DNA of 64,000 nucleotides from Nonomuraea spiralis (GTDB lineage: Bacteria > Actinomycetota > Actinomycetes > Streptosporangiales > Streptosporangiaceae): assembly GCF_014648435.1 (NCBI RefSeq), contig NZ_BMRC01000010.1, positions 186,001 to 250,000 of the forward strand. Reading direction: 5' to 3'. This document shows positions 7,919 through 17,082 of the stretch, one piece after another. A program made the translations under genes and the position numbers. Below the pieces are notes generated by a model, which ran no database searches, was not told the DNA's origin, and saw only the letters and a program-made list of their open reading frames with translations. The first letter of the stretch is position 1. Every line of letters starts with the position of its first letter.

Positions 7919-9241
7919 TCAGATCCGGCTTTGGGCCAGGCTGGGGACCCGGGCCAGCACCCGGCGGCGGTAGAACCACCAGTTGGTGGCCAGGAAGACG
8001 GCGTATGCGCCGATGAACACCTGGAGGGCGGGCGCGACGGACCCGGCTCCGGCCAGCGAGACGGCGAAGCCGCGCGGGATGAGGAACCCTCCGAACGCGC
8101 CGATCGCCGAGGCGATGCCGATGGCCGCCGCGGCCTCGCGCCTGGCCCGCAGCCGCACGTCCGCCGACCCGTCGCGGGCCTGCGCGGTGAAGATCGCCGG
8201 GATCATCCGGTACGTGGACCCGTTCCCCGCCCCCGAGGCGACGAACAGCAGCAGGAACGCGCCCAGGAAGAGCGGGAAGCTGTGCCGTCCGAGCGCGGCC
8301 AGCGCGGCCACGGCCCCGGCGGCCATGGCGGCGAAGGACCAGGAGGTGACCCTGGCTCCGCCGTACCGGTCGGCCAGCCAGCCGCCGGCCGGGCGTGCCA
8401 GCGACCCGGCCAGCGGCCCGAGGAAGGCCAGGTACGGCGAGGCGGACCCGGCGAACGCCGCCTTCGCGACCAGCGGGAACGCCGCCGAGTAGCCGATGAA
8501 CGAGCCGAAGGTGCCGATGTAGAGGAAGGACATGACCCAGGTGTGCGGGCGCAGGAACGCCCTGCCCTGCGTGGCGAAGCCGGTCCTGGCCACGGCCAGG
8601 TTGTCCATGAACAGGTACGCGCACAGCGCGGCGGCCACGACCAGCGGGATCCAGACCAGCCCGGCGTACACCAGGCCGCCCGCCGCGACCAGCGGGATCA
8701 GCAGTTGCACGACCGCCACGCCCAGGTTCCCGCCGGCGGCGTTCACGCCCAGCGCGAACCCCTTGCGCCGCTCGGGGTAGAAGTAGGAGACGTTGGCCAT
8801 GGAGGAGGCGAAGTTCCCGCCGCCGAGCCCGGCCGTGGCCGCGGCGGCCAGGAACATCCAGTACGGCCGGGCCGGATCGGTGACCAGCCACGCCAGCAGC
8901 CCGGTCGGCGCGAGGAGGAGCAGGGCGCTGGCCACGTTCCAGTTGCGCCCGCCGAAGGCCGAGACCGCGAAGGTGTAGGGCAGCCGCAGCGTGCTGCCGA
9001 CCAGGTTCGGCACCGCGACCAGCCAGAAGAGCTGGTCGACGGTGAACGGGAAGCCCGCCTTCGGCAGCAGCACGACGACGGCGCTCCACAGCAGCCACAC
9101 CGCGAAGCCGAGATGCTCCACGAAGATGGAGAAGATCAGGTTCCTGGTGGCGACGCGGCGTCCGACGGCCGCCCAGAAGCCCGGGTCCTCGGGTTCCCAG
9201 TGCTCGATCCAGCGCCCGGTGCGTCGGTTCTGCCCAGTCAT
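7919..9241 (-). CDS. NarK/NNP-family nitrate/nitrite-type porter
   Basis: A 440-residue MFS protein with about 12 membrane helices, assigned to the nitrate/nitrite porter family by two family signatures: GGGNFASSMANVSYFYPERR with the following NAAGGNLGVAVVQL, and GAGNGSTYRMIP late in the protein. Such proteins move nitrate or nitrite, or exchange them. The start overlaps the thioesterase stop by 4 bp, so it is translationally coupled to a biosynthetic operon rather than to nitrate reductase genes, none of which are in the window. It may instead carry a small anionic or nitro-type metabolite; that is inference. Confidence 0.8.
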   Translation of the reverse strand: MTGQNRRTGRWIEHWEPEDPGFWAAVGRRVATRNLIFSIFVEHLGFAVWLLWSAVVVLLPKAGFPFTVDQLFWLVAVPNLVGSTLRLPYTFAVSAFGGRNWNVASALLLLAPTGLLAWLVTDPARPYWMFLAAAATAGLGGGNFASSMANVSYFYPERRKGFALGVNAAGGNLGVAVVQLLIPLVAAGGLVYAGLVWIPLVVAAALCAYLFMDNLAVARTGFATQGRAFLRPHTWVMSFLYIGTFGSFIGYSAAFPLVAKAAFAGSASPYLAFLGPLAGSLARPAGGWLADRYGGARVTSWSFAAMAAGAVAALAALGRHSFPLFLGAFLLLFVASGAGNGSTYRMIPAIFTAQARDGSADVRLRARREAAAAIGIASAIGAFGGFLIPRGFAVSLAGAGSVAPALQVFIGAYAVFLATNWWFYRRRVLARVPSLAQSRI

Positions 9242-9636
9242 GGGGTCTTCCCTTCGTCGGTGGGCCGGCCGGCGACCACGACGCCGTGGCCGCGGAACTC
9301 GGCGATGATCTCGCCGGCCGGGCGGCGCACGGTGACGTCGTAGACGCCGTGCCTGCCGTGTCTGGCCCGTTCGGTGGCCTCGGCCACCAGTACGTCGCCC
9401 GCCGCGGCCGGGCGCAGGAACGTCACCTGGGCGCTGTGGGCCAGCATGACCGGGCCGCGGCTGTTGCAGGCGTGGTCGAACGCGGCGTCGGCCAGTAGGA
9501 ACAGGTAGCCGCCGTGGGCGACGCCGTGCCCGTTGACCATGTCCTCGGTGACGCGCATGCGCAGCCTGGCCCGGCCGGCCGCCGCCTCCTCCAGGGCGAT
9601 GCCGAGCGCCCGGCAGGCCGGGTCGGGGCCGGTCAC
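9238..9636 (-). CDS. PaaI-like hotdog-fold acyl-CoA thioesterase
   Basis: A 132-residue single hotdog domain. The stretch VNGHGVAHGGYLFLLADAAF followed by ACNSRG is the signature of PaaI-type thioesterases, with the HGG loop and the Asp of the catalytic helix. PaaI enzymes hydrolyse aryl- or hydroxyphenylacetyl-CoA and similar thioesters. I chose GTG 9636 because it overlaps the SDR stop by 4 bp (GTGA), as in the neighbouring genes; GTG 9654 would add six residues. In this operon it could release an acyl-CoA intermediate or edit misloaded CoA thioesters made by the ligases. Confidence 0.85.
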   Translation of the reverse strand: MTGPDPACRALGIALEEAAAGRARLRMRVTEDMVNGHGVAHGGYLFLLADAAFDHACNSRGPVMLAHSAQVTFLRPAAAGDVLVAEATERARHGRHGVYDVTVRRPAGEIIAEFRGHGVVVAGRPTDEGKTP

Positions 9637-10484
9637 GGCGTGCCCCCGACCCACGTCCTGGCCATGGTCTGGACGGCCGAGCCGTCGGGGTCGGCGAGCT
9701 TGCGGGCCACGTACTCCGCGACCCAGGGGCTGGTCGGGACGCGGAAGGGCGGGTCGTCCGCGGTGAGCGCGGCCACGACGGCGTCGGCGACCTGCCAGGA
9801 GGACTGGCCGGCGCCCTCCCAGCCCGCGCCGCGCACCCAGTCGAGGTAGGCGTCGAAGGTCGGCGCGTACGGGCCGGAGGCGGCCCGGATCGTCCCCCGA
9901 TTGATGTCCGGAAAAATCCCGAACTGGGTGTCGGGGACGAAGCCGGGCACGACCACGCTCACCCGTACCCCGTGCTCGGCGGCGACCGGGGCCAGGCTCT
10001 CCATGAACCCCTCGACCGCCGCCTTCGCCGCCGCGTACGCCTCGTTGAACGGCTGTCCCACCACCCCGTGCACGCTACCGAGCGTAACCAGGCGACCCCG
10101 GGTCGCGCGCAGCAACGGCATCGCGACCCGGCTCACCGCGACGACCCCGAAGAAGTTGACCTCGAAGTTGGCGCGCAGCGCCGCCAGCGTGGACATCTCC
10201 ATCGTGGGGTCGAAGTTGGCCACGCCGGCGTTGTTGACCAGCGCGTCCAGCCCTCCGTACGTCTCGCGCACGCCCTCCACGCACGCCTGCGCCGAGGCGG
10301 GGTCGGTGACGTCGAGGCGGCGGACATCCAGGGTGACGCCGGCCCGCGCCGCCGCCGCGCGCAGGTCGCCGTCCCGGCCGGGGTCGCGCATGGTGGCCAC
10401 CACCGTGAGCCCGGCCCGCGCCGCGGCCACCGCGGTGGCCAGCCCGATCCCCGACGAGGTCCCCGTGATCAGCACCGTCGTCAT
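9633..10484 (-). CDS. Short-chain dehydrogenase/reductase
   Basis: A 283-residue classical SDR, an NAD(P)-dependent oxidoreductase. The cofactor loop TGTSSGIG is at residues 7-14, NNAGVANF follows near 90, the catalytic serine lies in VTLGSVHG and the YxxxK pair in YAAAK. Length is slightly above the 250-residue norm because of a C-terminal extension typical of the 'extended substrate loop' SDRs. The ATG overlaps the stop of the MFS gene by 4 bp. It probably reduces or oxidises a pathway intermediate of the operon; substrate unknown. Confidence 0.9.
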   Translation of the reverse strand: MTTVLITGTSSGIGLATAVAAARAGLTVVATMRDPGRDGDLRAAAARAGVTLDVRRLDVTDPASAQACVEGVRETYGGLDALVNNAGVANFDPTMEMSTLAALRANFEVNFFGVVAVSRVAMPLLRATRGRLVTLGSVHGVVGQPFNEAYAAAKAAVEGFMESLAPVAAEHGVRVSVVVPGFVPDTQFGIFPDINRGTIRAASGPYAPTFDAYLDWVRGAGWEGAGQSSWQVADAVVAALTADDPPFRVPTSPWVAEYVARKLADPDGSAVQTMARTWVGGTP

Positions 10485-11743
10485 GACGCGCTCCCCGCCA
10501 GGTGCGCCCGCGGCTCGGCCCGGTCCATCCGGGCCTGGATCCCCACCGCGGGCAGGAACGAGAACGCGGCCAGCAGCGTGCCGCCGGCCATGACCGCCTG
10601 CGCCGCGCCGAGCACGCCCAGCGCGGGCGTCAGCAGGGTGACCGCCGACCCGCCCGCGAGCGCGGCCAGCGGGATCACCCCCCAGGTCGCGGTGCGGAAC
10701 GCCGCGTGCATCACGCCCTGGTTCTCCGCCGTCATCCGCGACTGCCTGATCGGCGCGCTGCACACGTTGATGCACGACATGAAGAAGCCGTAGCAGCCGA
10801 ACGTCACGCCGATCACCGGCGCTGCGGGCAGCGCGGGCGCGGCCAGCACGCCGAGGCCGACCAGGCAGTGCAGCAGGAGCGCCCAGGCCATGGTCCGGCC
10901 GAGGCCGAGCCGGTCGCTGATCTTCGGGGCGGCCAGCGCGCCGAGCACCGCGCCGACGGCCGCCGCCGACATGGCCGCGCCGAACACGCCCACCGACACG
11001 CCGAGCCCCTGGTAGGCCAGCACCGGCAGGACCGTGACGAAGACCGGCCCGCCCGAGTTGAGCACCACCGCGGCCAGCACCACCCGGCGCAGCACCGGGT
11101 CGGCCCAGTTCAGCCGGAAGCCCAGCATCAGCCGCGAACGCACCGGCACACGTTCCCCGGTCGTGACGCCCCAGGGCTTCATGGCCCGCAGGCACGCCGC
11201 CGAGACCAGGTAGCTGGCCGCGTCCACGAGCAGCGAGGCCACGCCGAGCAGGTGGTACAGGCCCGCCGCGATCGACGGCCCGGCCACCTCCGACACCGTG
11301 CTGCTGCCCTCCAGCCGCGAGTACGCCCGTACCAGCCGGTCCTGCGGCACGGTCGTGGGCACGGCGACGAGGTAGCCGATGTTGAAGAAGATCGTCGCGC
11401 CGCTGATCAGCGCCACGCACACGAACAGCAACGGCGTCGAGAGCACCCCGCACCAGTACGCGATCGGCATGGCCGCCACCGCCACCAGCCGTACGAGGTC
11501 GCAGACGACCATGGTCAGCCGCTTGTCCCACCGGTCCACGAGCACCCCGGCGACCGGCCCCAGCAGCGGGATGCCCAGATACTGGGCCATGGCCACGATG
11601 CCGACCTCCAGCGCCGAGGCGTGCAGCACGAAGATCATCAGCGTGGGCACGACGAACACGGTGATCCGGTCGCCGAGCAGGCTCACCGTCTGGCCGCTCC
11701 AGTAGAGGTTGAACTCCCTGCCGAGCGACCCCGGCACCCTCAC
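10481..11743 (-). CDS. MFS exporter (DHA3-like)
   Basis: A 420-residue major facilitator with about 12 hydrophobic segments. The N terminus FNLYWSGQTVSLLGDRITVF and the following VAGVLVDRWDKR loop (MFS motif A region) are typical of the DHA3 drug-efflux group (MefA/enterobactin-exporter-like). Starting codon is GTG 11743, overlapping the stop of the upstream PaaK-like gene (GTGA) with GGGAGGAG as ribosome site. Being embedded in the operon it is the likely exporter or self-resistance pump for the product. Confidence 0.85.
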   Translation of the reverse strand: MRVPGSLGREFNLYWSGQTVSLLGDRITVFVVPTLMIFVLHASALEVGIVAMAQYLGIPLLGPVAGVLVDRWDKRLTMVVCDLVRLVAVAAMPIAYWCGVLSTPLLFVCVALISGATIFFNIGYLVAVPTTVPQDRLVRAYSRLEGSSTVSEVAGPSIAAGLYHLLGVASLLVDAASYLVSAACLRAMKPWGVTTGERVPVRSRLMLGFRLNWADPVLRRVVLAAVVLNSGGPVFVTVLPVLAYQGLGVSVGVFGAAMSAAAVGAVLGALAAPKISDRLGLGRTMAWALLLHCLVGLGVLAAPALPAAPVIGVTFGCYGFFMSCINVCSAPIRQSRMTAENQGVMHAAFRTATWGVIPLAALAGGSAVTLLTPALGVLGAAQAVMAGGTLLAAFSFLPAVGIQARMDRAEPRAHLAGSAS

Positions 11744-12969
11744 TGCTCCTCCCGTACGACGAAGGAGGCGGTCTTGCCGGTGCGGTCGTTGCTGATCAGC
11801 GTGTCCACCGCCCGTACGCGGAAGGAGCCCGGGTCGTGCTGGAAGGCGGTGCTGATCGTGAAGGTGGCGGCCATGAGGTCGTGGCGCAGCCGTTCGGGCA
11901 GGCCGGGCGGGGCGTCGGGGCCGGTCAGCAGCAACACGTCCACACCGGAGACCCGGCCGTGCCGCTCGGTGACCAGGACCTGCGCCCGCAACACGCCGGG
12001 CTCGCGCTCGGCCTGGGCGACGATGTCGTCCACGTGCAGGCCGAGGCCGCGTACCTGGACGACCGAGTCGCGGCGGCCCAGGATGCGCAGCGCCCTGCCG
12101 TCCCGGCCGCACGGGCAGGCGACGAACCGGCCGGCGTCGCCGGTGCGGTAGCGCAGCACCGGGTTGAGCATGTCGGGGTTGAGCGTGGTGAAGTCCAGCA
12201 GCTCATCGGCGTCGCTGTGGACGAGCTGGTCGGGCAGCGGATGGAAGACGTCGGCCGGGCAGTCCGGGGTGTTGGTGCCGGCCACCCAGGTCTCGGTGCT
12301 GCCGAACATGCCCCAGCGGCGGGCGTCCGGCGCGACCTCGGCCAGGTCCTCGTCGAGCTGCGGATGCCACGCCTCGCCCAGCCACAACACCTTGCGCAGC
12401 GCGGGCAGGCGCAGCCCGGCCGCCCGCGCGTGGGCGAACCACAACCGCAGCACGCTGGGCGTGCCGCCGAACGCGGTCACCTTCCGGTCGGCGAAGAAGC
12501 CGAGCCAGTCGCCGTACTCCTCCTTGCCGACCGAGCCGAGGGCGATGACCCGGCAGCCGGACAGGTCGGCGAACGCGGCGGCCAGGAAGTGGGCGCCCCA
12601 CATGCGGCCGGCGCCCCAGGCGTTGACGAAGACGTCGTCCGGCTCCAGGGGCCGCCACTGGCGGTGCACACCCTCCATGTAGAAGCCGGTGGGGGCGTAG
12701 CCGACCTTGGGCGCGCCGGTGCTGCCGCCGCTCTGGAAGAGCCAGGTCGCGCCGTTCCCGGCCTTGGGCTCCAAGTGCGCGAGGGCGACGTTGAGGTCGT
12801 CCTTGACCAGCGGGGGCAGCGCGGCCAGGTCCTCCAGCGTGAGCACCTTCTCGTGGCCGTCGTAGCGCGGCGCGAGCGCGGGCACGCTCCGCAGCCGCTC
12901 CAGCGAGCGCCGGGGGACGCGCAGGTGCGGCTCGGCCGCCTCCGGCGTCAGCGAGAACGATTCGGTCAT
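11740..12969 (-). CDS. Second PaaK-family adenylating enzyme
   Basis: A 409-residue PaaK-like ANL enzyme. The phosphate loop LFQSGGSTGAPK is at residues 77-88, FGSTETW is the later A5-like motif, and NPVLRYRTGD followed by CPCGRDGRALRILGRRD is the usual end of the large domain with its Cys-rich turn. A short C-terminal domain ends the protein. It is not a close copy of the other PaaK-like enzyme in the operon, so each probably activates a different acid. It lies 5 bp after the ATP-grasp gene and overlaps the MFS gene by 4 bp. Confidence 0.8.
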   Translation of the reverse strand: MTESFSLTPEAAEPHLRVPRRSLERLRSVPALAPRYDGHEKVLTLEDLAALPPLVKDDLNVALAHLEPKAGNGATWLFQSGGSTGAPKVGYAPTGFYMEGVHRQWRPLEPDDVFVNAWGAGRMWGAHFLAAAFADLSGCRVIALGSVGKEEYGDWLGFFADRKVTAFGGTPSVLRLWFAHARAAGLRLPALRKVLWLGEAWHPQLDEDLAEVAPDARRWGMFGSTETWVAGTNTPDCPADVFHPLPDQLVHSDADELLDFTTLNPDMLNPVLRYRTGDAGRFVACPCGRDGRALRILGRRDSVVQVRGLGLHVDDIVAQAEREPGVLRAQVLVTERHGRVSGVDVLLLTGPDAPPGLPERLRHDLMAATFTISTAFQHDPGSFRVRAVDTLISNDRTGKTASFVVREEQ

Positions 12970-12974
12970 GGGGG

Positions 12975-13958
12975 TCACCAGCTCTCGGACTCGTTCAGGA
13001 AACGGGCGTGGCCGTCGCGGTAGGCCGTCCAGCGGGCGCGGGTGACGTCGCGCTGGAGGGTACGGGCGGGATCGCCCAGATCGGGGGCGATCACGCCGTC
13101 CGGCTCCAGCTCGGAGAACCAGTAGCGCTCGCCGTCGTACAGGAAGTCGACGCAGAAGAACGGGATGGGCAGCCGCTCGTAGAAGTACGCCGTGGCCGCC
13201 GCCAGCTCGGGCGGGACCGGCGGGAACTCCATCGTGCCGCCCCTGCTGGCGTTGGCGACCGGCGAGCCCGGCTCGGGGATGCGCTTCATCACGGCGTACG
13301 GCACGCCGTCCACGACGTAGACGCGGTAGTCCACGGTGCCGTCGCCCAGGTAGGGCTGGACGACGAGCGTGGTGTCGCCGCCCTGGGCGAGGCTGGCCAG
13401 GCCGCGCAGCTCCTCGGAGTCGCGGGCCAGGTTCACCCCGCCGCCGCCGCACCAGCCGGCCGGCTTGACCAGGGCGGGGTAGGTGAGGTTGCCGAGGGCG
13501 GCCTCGTACAGGTGCTTGCCGATGTCCGGGCCGGTGCCGAGGCGCAGGGTGGGGATCGGCGGGACGGGCGAGTCGCGCAGGCACAGGATCGTGGCCAGCT
13601 TGTCGTTGGCCATCGGCGACAGGGACGGCGGGAACGGCAGGTAGAAGCCGGCCTGCTCCAGCACGGCGTAGAGGGCGTACTGGTTGAACACGTCCATGGA
13701 CTGGTACGGCAGCGAGTACAGGGCGGTGATGAAGAGCGTGTCCTCGGGGGTGACCGGCTCGCCGTCCACGAACACGCGGGGCTTGCCGGGCTCCAGCGCG
13801 TCCACGGTCACCGAGTCCGGGGAGTTCCTGGTCCAGCGCAGGCCCAGCTCGGCGGCGACGTCCTCGTACAGGTCCCAGAAGAACGGGTGCCACATCGCGG
13901 TGGCCCGGGTGGACTCCCGGTCGGGGAAGATCCAGCACATGCGGCGCAACGAGGTCAT
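12975..13958 (-). CDS. ATP-grasp ligase (RimK/glutathione synthetase-like)
   Basis: A 327-residue ATP-grasp protein, the class that joins a carboxylate and an amine through an acyl phosphate. The ATP-binding lysine is K165 in YPALVKPAGW, followed by a flexible glycine loop GGGG at 171-174. The metal-binding end reads YWFSELEPDG, where many ATP-grasp enzymes have ExN, so the last ligand may differ. The N terminus overlaps the stop of the aminomutase gene by 4 bp. It is the best candidate in this operon for making an amide bond between pathway building blocks. Confidence 0.8.
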   Translation of the reverse strand: MTSLRRMCWIFPDRESTRATAMWHPFFWDLYEDVAAELGLRWTRNSPDSVTVDALEPGKPRVFVDGEPVTPEDTLFITALYSLPYQSMDVFNQYALYAVLEQAGFYLPFPPSLSPMANDKLATILCLRDSPVPPIPTLRLGTGPDIGKHLYEAALGNLTYPALVKPAGWCGGGGVNLARDSEELRGLASLAQGGDTTLVVQPYLGDGTVDYRVYVVDGVPYAVMKRIPEPGSPVANASRGGTMEFPPVPPELAAATAYFYERLPIPFFCVDFLYDGERYWFSELEPDGVIAPDLGDPARTLQRDVTRARWTAYRDGHARFLNESESW

Positions 13959-15388
13959 GACTCTCCTTCCGTGCTCGCCCACCAGCGGCGGCCCGGTTCG
14001 GGCAGGGTGTCGATCGGGTCGTAGAAGGGGAAGCGGCGGGCCGGGCCGGGCGGCTCCAGACCGATCCCGTGGCTCCTGGTCCAGTACGAGACGCCGCGTT
14101 CCCGGTCGTAGGCGGCGGCCTGGTGCACCCAGCGTTTGCCGACGTAGGGCACGTCGCACACGATCCGGGGCGTGGCGTAGCCGGGCAGGTGGCCCATGAT
14201 GGCCTCCTGGAGGTGCTGCGCCTGGTGGAGCGGGGTACGCCAGTGCTCGGCGTTCGGGATCAGGTCGCAGACGTAGAAGTAGTAGGGCAGGATGCCGGCC
14301 TCGCCGTGCAGGGCGAAGCACAGGTCGAGCAGGTCGTGCGGGGTGGCGTTCACGCCGCGCATGAGCACGCCCTGGTTGCGCACGTCCCGCACCCCGGCCT
14401 CCAGCAGCGCCCTGGCCGCCTCGGCGACCAGCGGCGTGACCGAGCGCACGTGGTTGGCGTGGGTGTGCACGGCCAGGTTCACCCCGCGGGCGCGGGCGAC
14501 GGCGGCCACCCGGCCCACGCCCTCGACCACGGCCGGCTGCAACCAGTGTTGCGGCAGGCCGACCAGCGCCTTGGTGGCCAGGCGGATGTCACGTACGGAC
14601 TCCAGCTCCAGCAGCCGCAGCAGGAACGCCTCCAGCCGCGGCCAGGGCATGTTGGCCAGGTCGCCGCCGGAGACCACCACGTCGCGCACGACGGGCGTGC
14701 GCTTGAGGTAGTCCAGCATCAGCTCCTGCCGGTCCACCGGCCTGAGCGCGAGCCTGGCCTTGTCGACCTGCGGCGTCGAGGTGCCGACCAGGTCCATGCG
14801 GGTGCAGTGGCCGCAGTACTGCGGGCACGTGGCCAGCAGCTCGGCCAGCACCTTGGTCGGGTAGCGGTGGGTCAGCCCCTCCACCACCCACATCTCGGCC
14901 TCGTGCAGGGAGTCCCGCTGGGCACGCGGATGGCTGGGCCAGACCGGGTGCCGGTCGGAGGCGACCGGCAGCAGGTAGCGGCGGACCGGGTTCGCCCGGA
15001 ACGCCGCCGTGAACGCGGCGGGCCCGGCCGCCTCGTCGGGCGCCATGACGTTGAGGAGCTGGGGCGTGACCAGCGTGGACATGGTGGCGAAGCGGGCGCG
15101 GTCGGTGGCCAGGTCTGCGTGGAAGGAGTCCTGGAGCAGGTCGCCGGTCACGGCGCGGAGCTGCGCCGCGTTCCGTACGCAGTGGGCTCGCTGCCACTGG
15201 GCGTCGCGCCACTGCGCGTCGGTGACGTCGCGCCAGCCCGGCAGCCGCCGCCAGTCCGGCTCGGCCAGCGCCCGGCGGGCGTAGACATAGGCCCGCGCGG
15301 CATCGGACCGGGCTTCGGGACCGGCCGCGCCGGGCCCGGCGGTGGGACGGCCGCCGGGACGGGCGGCGTCGTCGTCGTTCGGGTTCAT
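13955..15388 (-). CDS. Lysine 2,3-aminomutase-type radical SAM/PLP enzyme
   Basis: A 477-residue KamA-family enzyme. It has the radical SAM cluster motif C188-x3-C192-x2-C195 (TCPQYCGHCTRMD), a GGD SAM-binding turn (SGGDLANM) and the PLP lysine near K418 (CDVPYVGKRW). The two carboxylates that in clostridial lysine 2,3-aminomutase hold the substrate side-chain amine appear kept as D375 (YVCDL) and D412. This argues for lysine or a related diamino acid rather than glutamate as substrate, giving a beta-amino acid such as beta-lysine. The ATG overlaps the acyl ligase stop by 4 bp. The 100-residue N-terminal extension matches actinobacterial family members. Confidence 0.85.
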   Translation of the reverse strand: MNPNDDDAARPGGRPTAGPGAAGPEARSDAARAYVYARRALAEPDWRRLPGWRDVTDAQWRDAQWQRAHCVRNAAQLRAVTGDLLQDSFHADLATDRARFATMSTLVTPQLLNVMAPDEAAGPAAFTAAFRANPVRRYLLPVASDRHPVWPSHPRAQRDSLHEAEMWVVEGLTHRYPTKVLAELLATCPQYCGHCTRMDLVGTSTPQVDKARLALRPVDRQELMLDYLKRTPVVRDVVVSGGDLANMPWPRLEAFLLRLLELESVRDIRLATKALVGLPQHWLQPAVVEGVGRVAAVARARGVNLAVHTHANHVRSVTPLVAEAARALLEAGVRDVRNQGVLMRGVNATPHDLLDLCFALHGEAGILPYYFYVCDLIPNAEHWRTPLHQAQHLQEAIMGHLPGYATPRIVCDVPYVGKRWVHQAAAYDRERGVSYWTRSHGIGLEPPGPARRFPFYDPIDTLPEPGRRWWASTEGES

Positions 15389-17082
15389 CCGGCGAACAGC
15401 GCCGCGTGCCGGGTGCGGAGCTCGCGCTTGAGCACCTTGCCTGTGGGGCCGAGCGGGTAGTCCTGCTCGGTACGCGCCAGGATCACCGCGGCCAGCGTGG
15501 CCAGCCCGGCGTCGGCCAGCGCCTTGTTGGCCTGGTCCCTGACCTCCTCGGCGCCAACGCCGGCGGCCTCGGCCTGCGGCCGGACGACGGCCACGGGCAC
15601 CTGCCCCTCGGGCCCCGGCACGCCGACGACCGAGCAGTCCTGGACGAGGTCGGCGCAGTCGGCGATGAGCACCTCCTCGACCGGCAGGCTGTAGACCGGC
15701 CCGGCCAGGGTGTCGATCACGTCCACGGTGCGGTCGAGGTGGTAGAAGTTGCCCTCGGCGTCCCGGCGGGCGACGTCCCCGGTGAGCCAGTAGCCGTTGA
15801 GCTCGAAGCTGCCGGTCAGCCTCGGGTCGTTCCAGTAGCCGGGGGTGCGCGACGGGGTGATCACGCCCAGCAGGCCGACCGTGCCGTCGGGCAGCTCGTT
15901 CCCGTTCTCGTCGAGCACCGCGGCCTTGACGACCGCGTCCTGGGCCTTGCCGACGCAGCGGTCGGAACGTGGCGTCTCCGGGGAGGTGACCTGGCCGAAC
16001 AGCGCCATGCCCATCTCCGAGGAGCCGAGCCCGTCCACGAACTGGGAGCCGGGCAGCGGCTCGCCGGCCGCCTCGCCACGTGGCAGCAGCCACGACCTGA
16101 TCAGCCCGGCGGGCCGCTCGCCGAGCTGGACCAGGCGCCGGATGTGCCCGAAGTGGGCGCTGTCCCCGGTGTTGAACCAGGAGTGCACCTTGGCCGCGCC
16201 CTTGACCGGCAGTTCGCCGGTGGCCAGCTCCACGAACGTACGCGGGAACGAGGCCACCATCGTCGGCTGGAAGACCTCCATGACCGGCTCCACGGCGGCG
16301 CGCCGCCAGTCGGACATGATCACGGTCGGCAGCCCGAGCAGCACCGCGGTGAGGAAGTAGCTGAGCCCGCCCGCGTGCGTGTGCGGCATGAGCGACATCA
16401 GCCGGTCGTACGGCTCGGCCGGGAAACGTACCATCCGGGGCTGTTTGCCGTCCCAGAAGCTGCGGTGCCCGAGGATGGTCGACTTGGGCGTGCCGGTGGT
16501 GCCTGAGGAGTGGATGAGCGCCACGACGTCGTCCGGCTCGTGCCGGTACGGGTACTCGTCCGGCAGGGAGCCCGACGCGGCGTCGTGCGCCCGTACCTCG
16601 GCGGCCAGGGCGATGAACCTGGGCCGGGCGCGCGGCGCGTTGCGGTAGGCGAGCTGCAGCCGGGTCGTGTCGTCGGCGACCACGCCCACCACGCCGACGT
16701 GCTCCAGGTAACCGGCCATGACGTCGGTCCGCATGGCGTCGTTGACCATCGCGGGGATGGCGCCGAGCGCGGTGAGCGCCAGGAAGTGCAGCAGCGGCTC
16801 CAGGCCCTCGGCGACGACGACGCCCACGGGCTCGCCCGGCCGTACGCCGTTGGCGTGGTACCAGGTGGCGTACCTGTCGCGCAGCGCCGCGAGGTCGGTC
16901 AGGCTGTGGCCGCGTAAGACGACCTGGCCGCGGTGGTCGTTGTGGTGGCTGTAGACGAAGGGCACGGCCCGGTTCGGGTTGGCCGCGAGCGCGTGGTCGA
17001 GGAAGTTGCCCGCGCCGAGGCCGGGCTCGGTCATGAAACCCTGCCGCACGGACAGGGGGGCGATGGGGGTCTGGTCAGTCAT
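15385..17082 (-). CDS. Acyl-CoA synthetase / AMP-dependent ligase
   Basis: A 565-residue full-length ANL enzyme. The A3 loop IHSSGTTGTPK is at 190-200, the A7-like YWLTGDVARRD comes near 445, and the C-terminal catalytic lysine lies in PLGPTGKVLKREL. It should activate a carboxylic acid to an acyl-AMP and load CoA or a carrier protein. The PEPP-like hinge is not typical of amino-acid A domains, so a simple acid is more likely. It overlaps the FAD oxidase stop by 8 bp and the aminomutase start by 4 bp. Confidence 0.85.
   Translation of the reverse strand: MTDQTPIAPLSVRQGFMTEPGLGAGNFLDHALAANPNRAVPFVYSHHNDHRGQVVLRGHSLTDLAALRDRYATWYHANGVRPGEPVGVVVAEGLEPLLHFLALTALGAIPAMVNDAMRTDVMAGYLEHVGVVGVVADDTTRLQLAYRNAPRARPRFIALAAEVRAHDAASGSLPDEYPYRHEPDDVVALIHSSGTTGTPKSTILGHRSFWDGKQPRMVRFPAEPYDRLMSLMPHTHAGGLSYFLTAVLLGLPTVIMSDWRRAAVEPVMEVFQPTMVASFPRTFVELATGELPVKGAAKVHSWFNTGDSAHFGHIRRLVQLGERPAGLIRSWLLPRGEAAGEPLPGSQFVDGLGSSEMGMALFGQVTSPETPRSDRCVGKAQDAVVKAAVLDENGNELPDGTVGLLGVITPSRTPGYWNDPRLTGSFELNGYWLTGDVARRDAEGNFYHLDRTVDVIDTLAGPVYSLPVEEVLIADCADLVQDCSVVGVPGPEGQVPVAVVRPQAEAAGVGAEEVRDQANKALADAGLATLAAVILARTEQDYPLGPTGKVLKRELRTRHAALFAG

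Noticed and set aside
7919..9241. Nitrate assimilation locus
   Set aside because: No nitrate or nitrite reductase, or molybdenum cofactor gene nearby; the gene is coupled to biosynthetic genes.
10481..12112. Longer 543-codon reading of the MFS gene
   Set aside because: The extra N-terminal part is an out-of-frame copy of the PaaK-like gene; the helix pattern begins at GTG 11743.
9238..12969. Phenylacetate catabolic operon
   Set aside because: PaaK- and PaaI-like proteins are present, but the PaaABCDE oxygenase, PaaG/Z and PaaF/H genes are absent.
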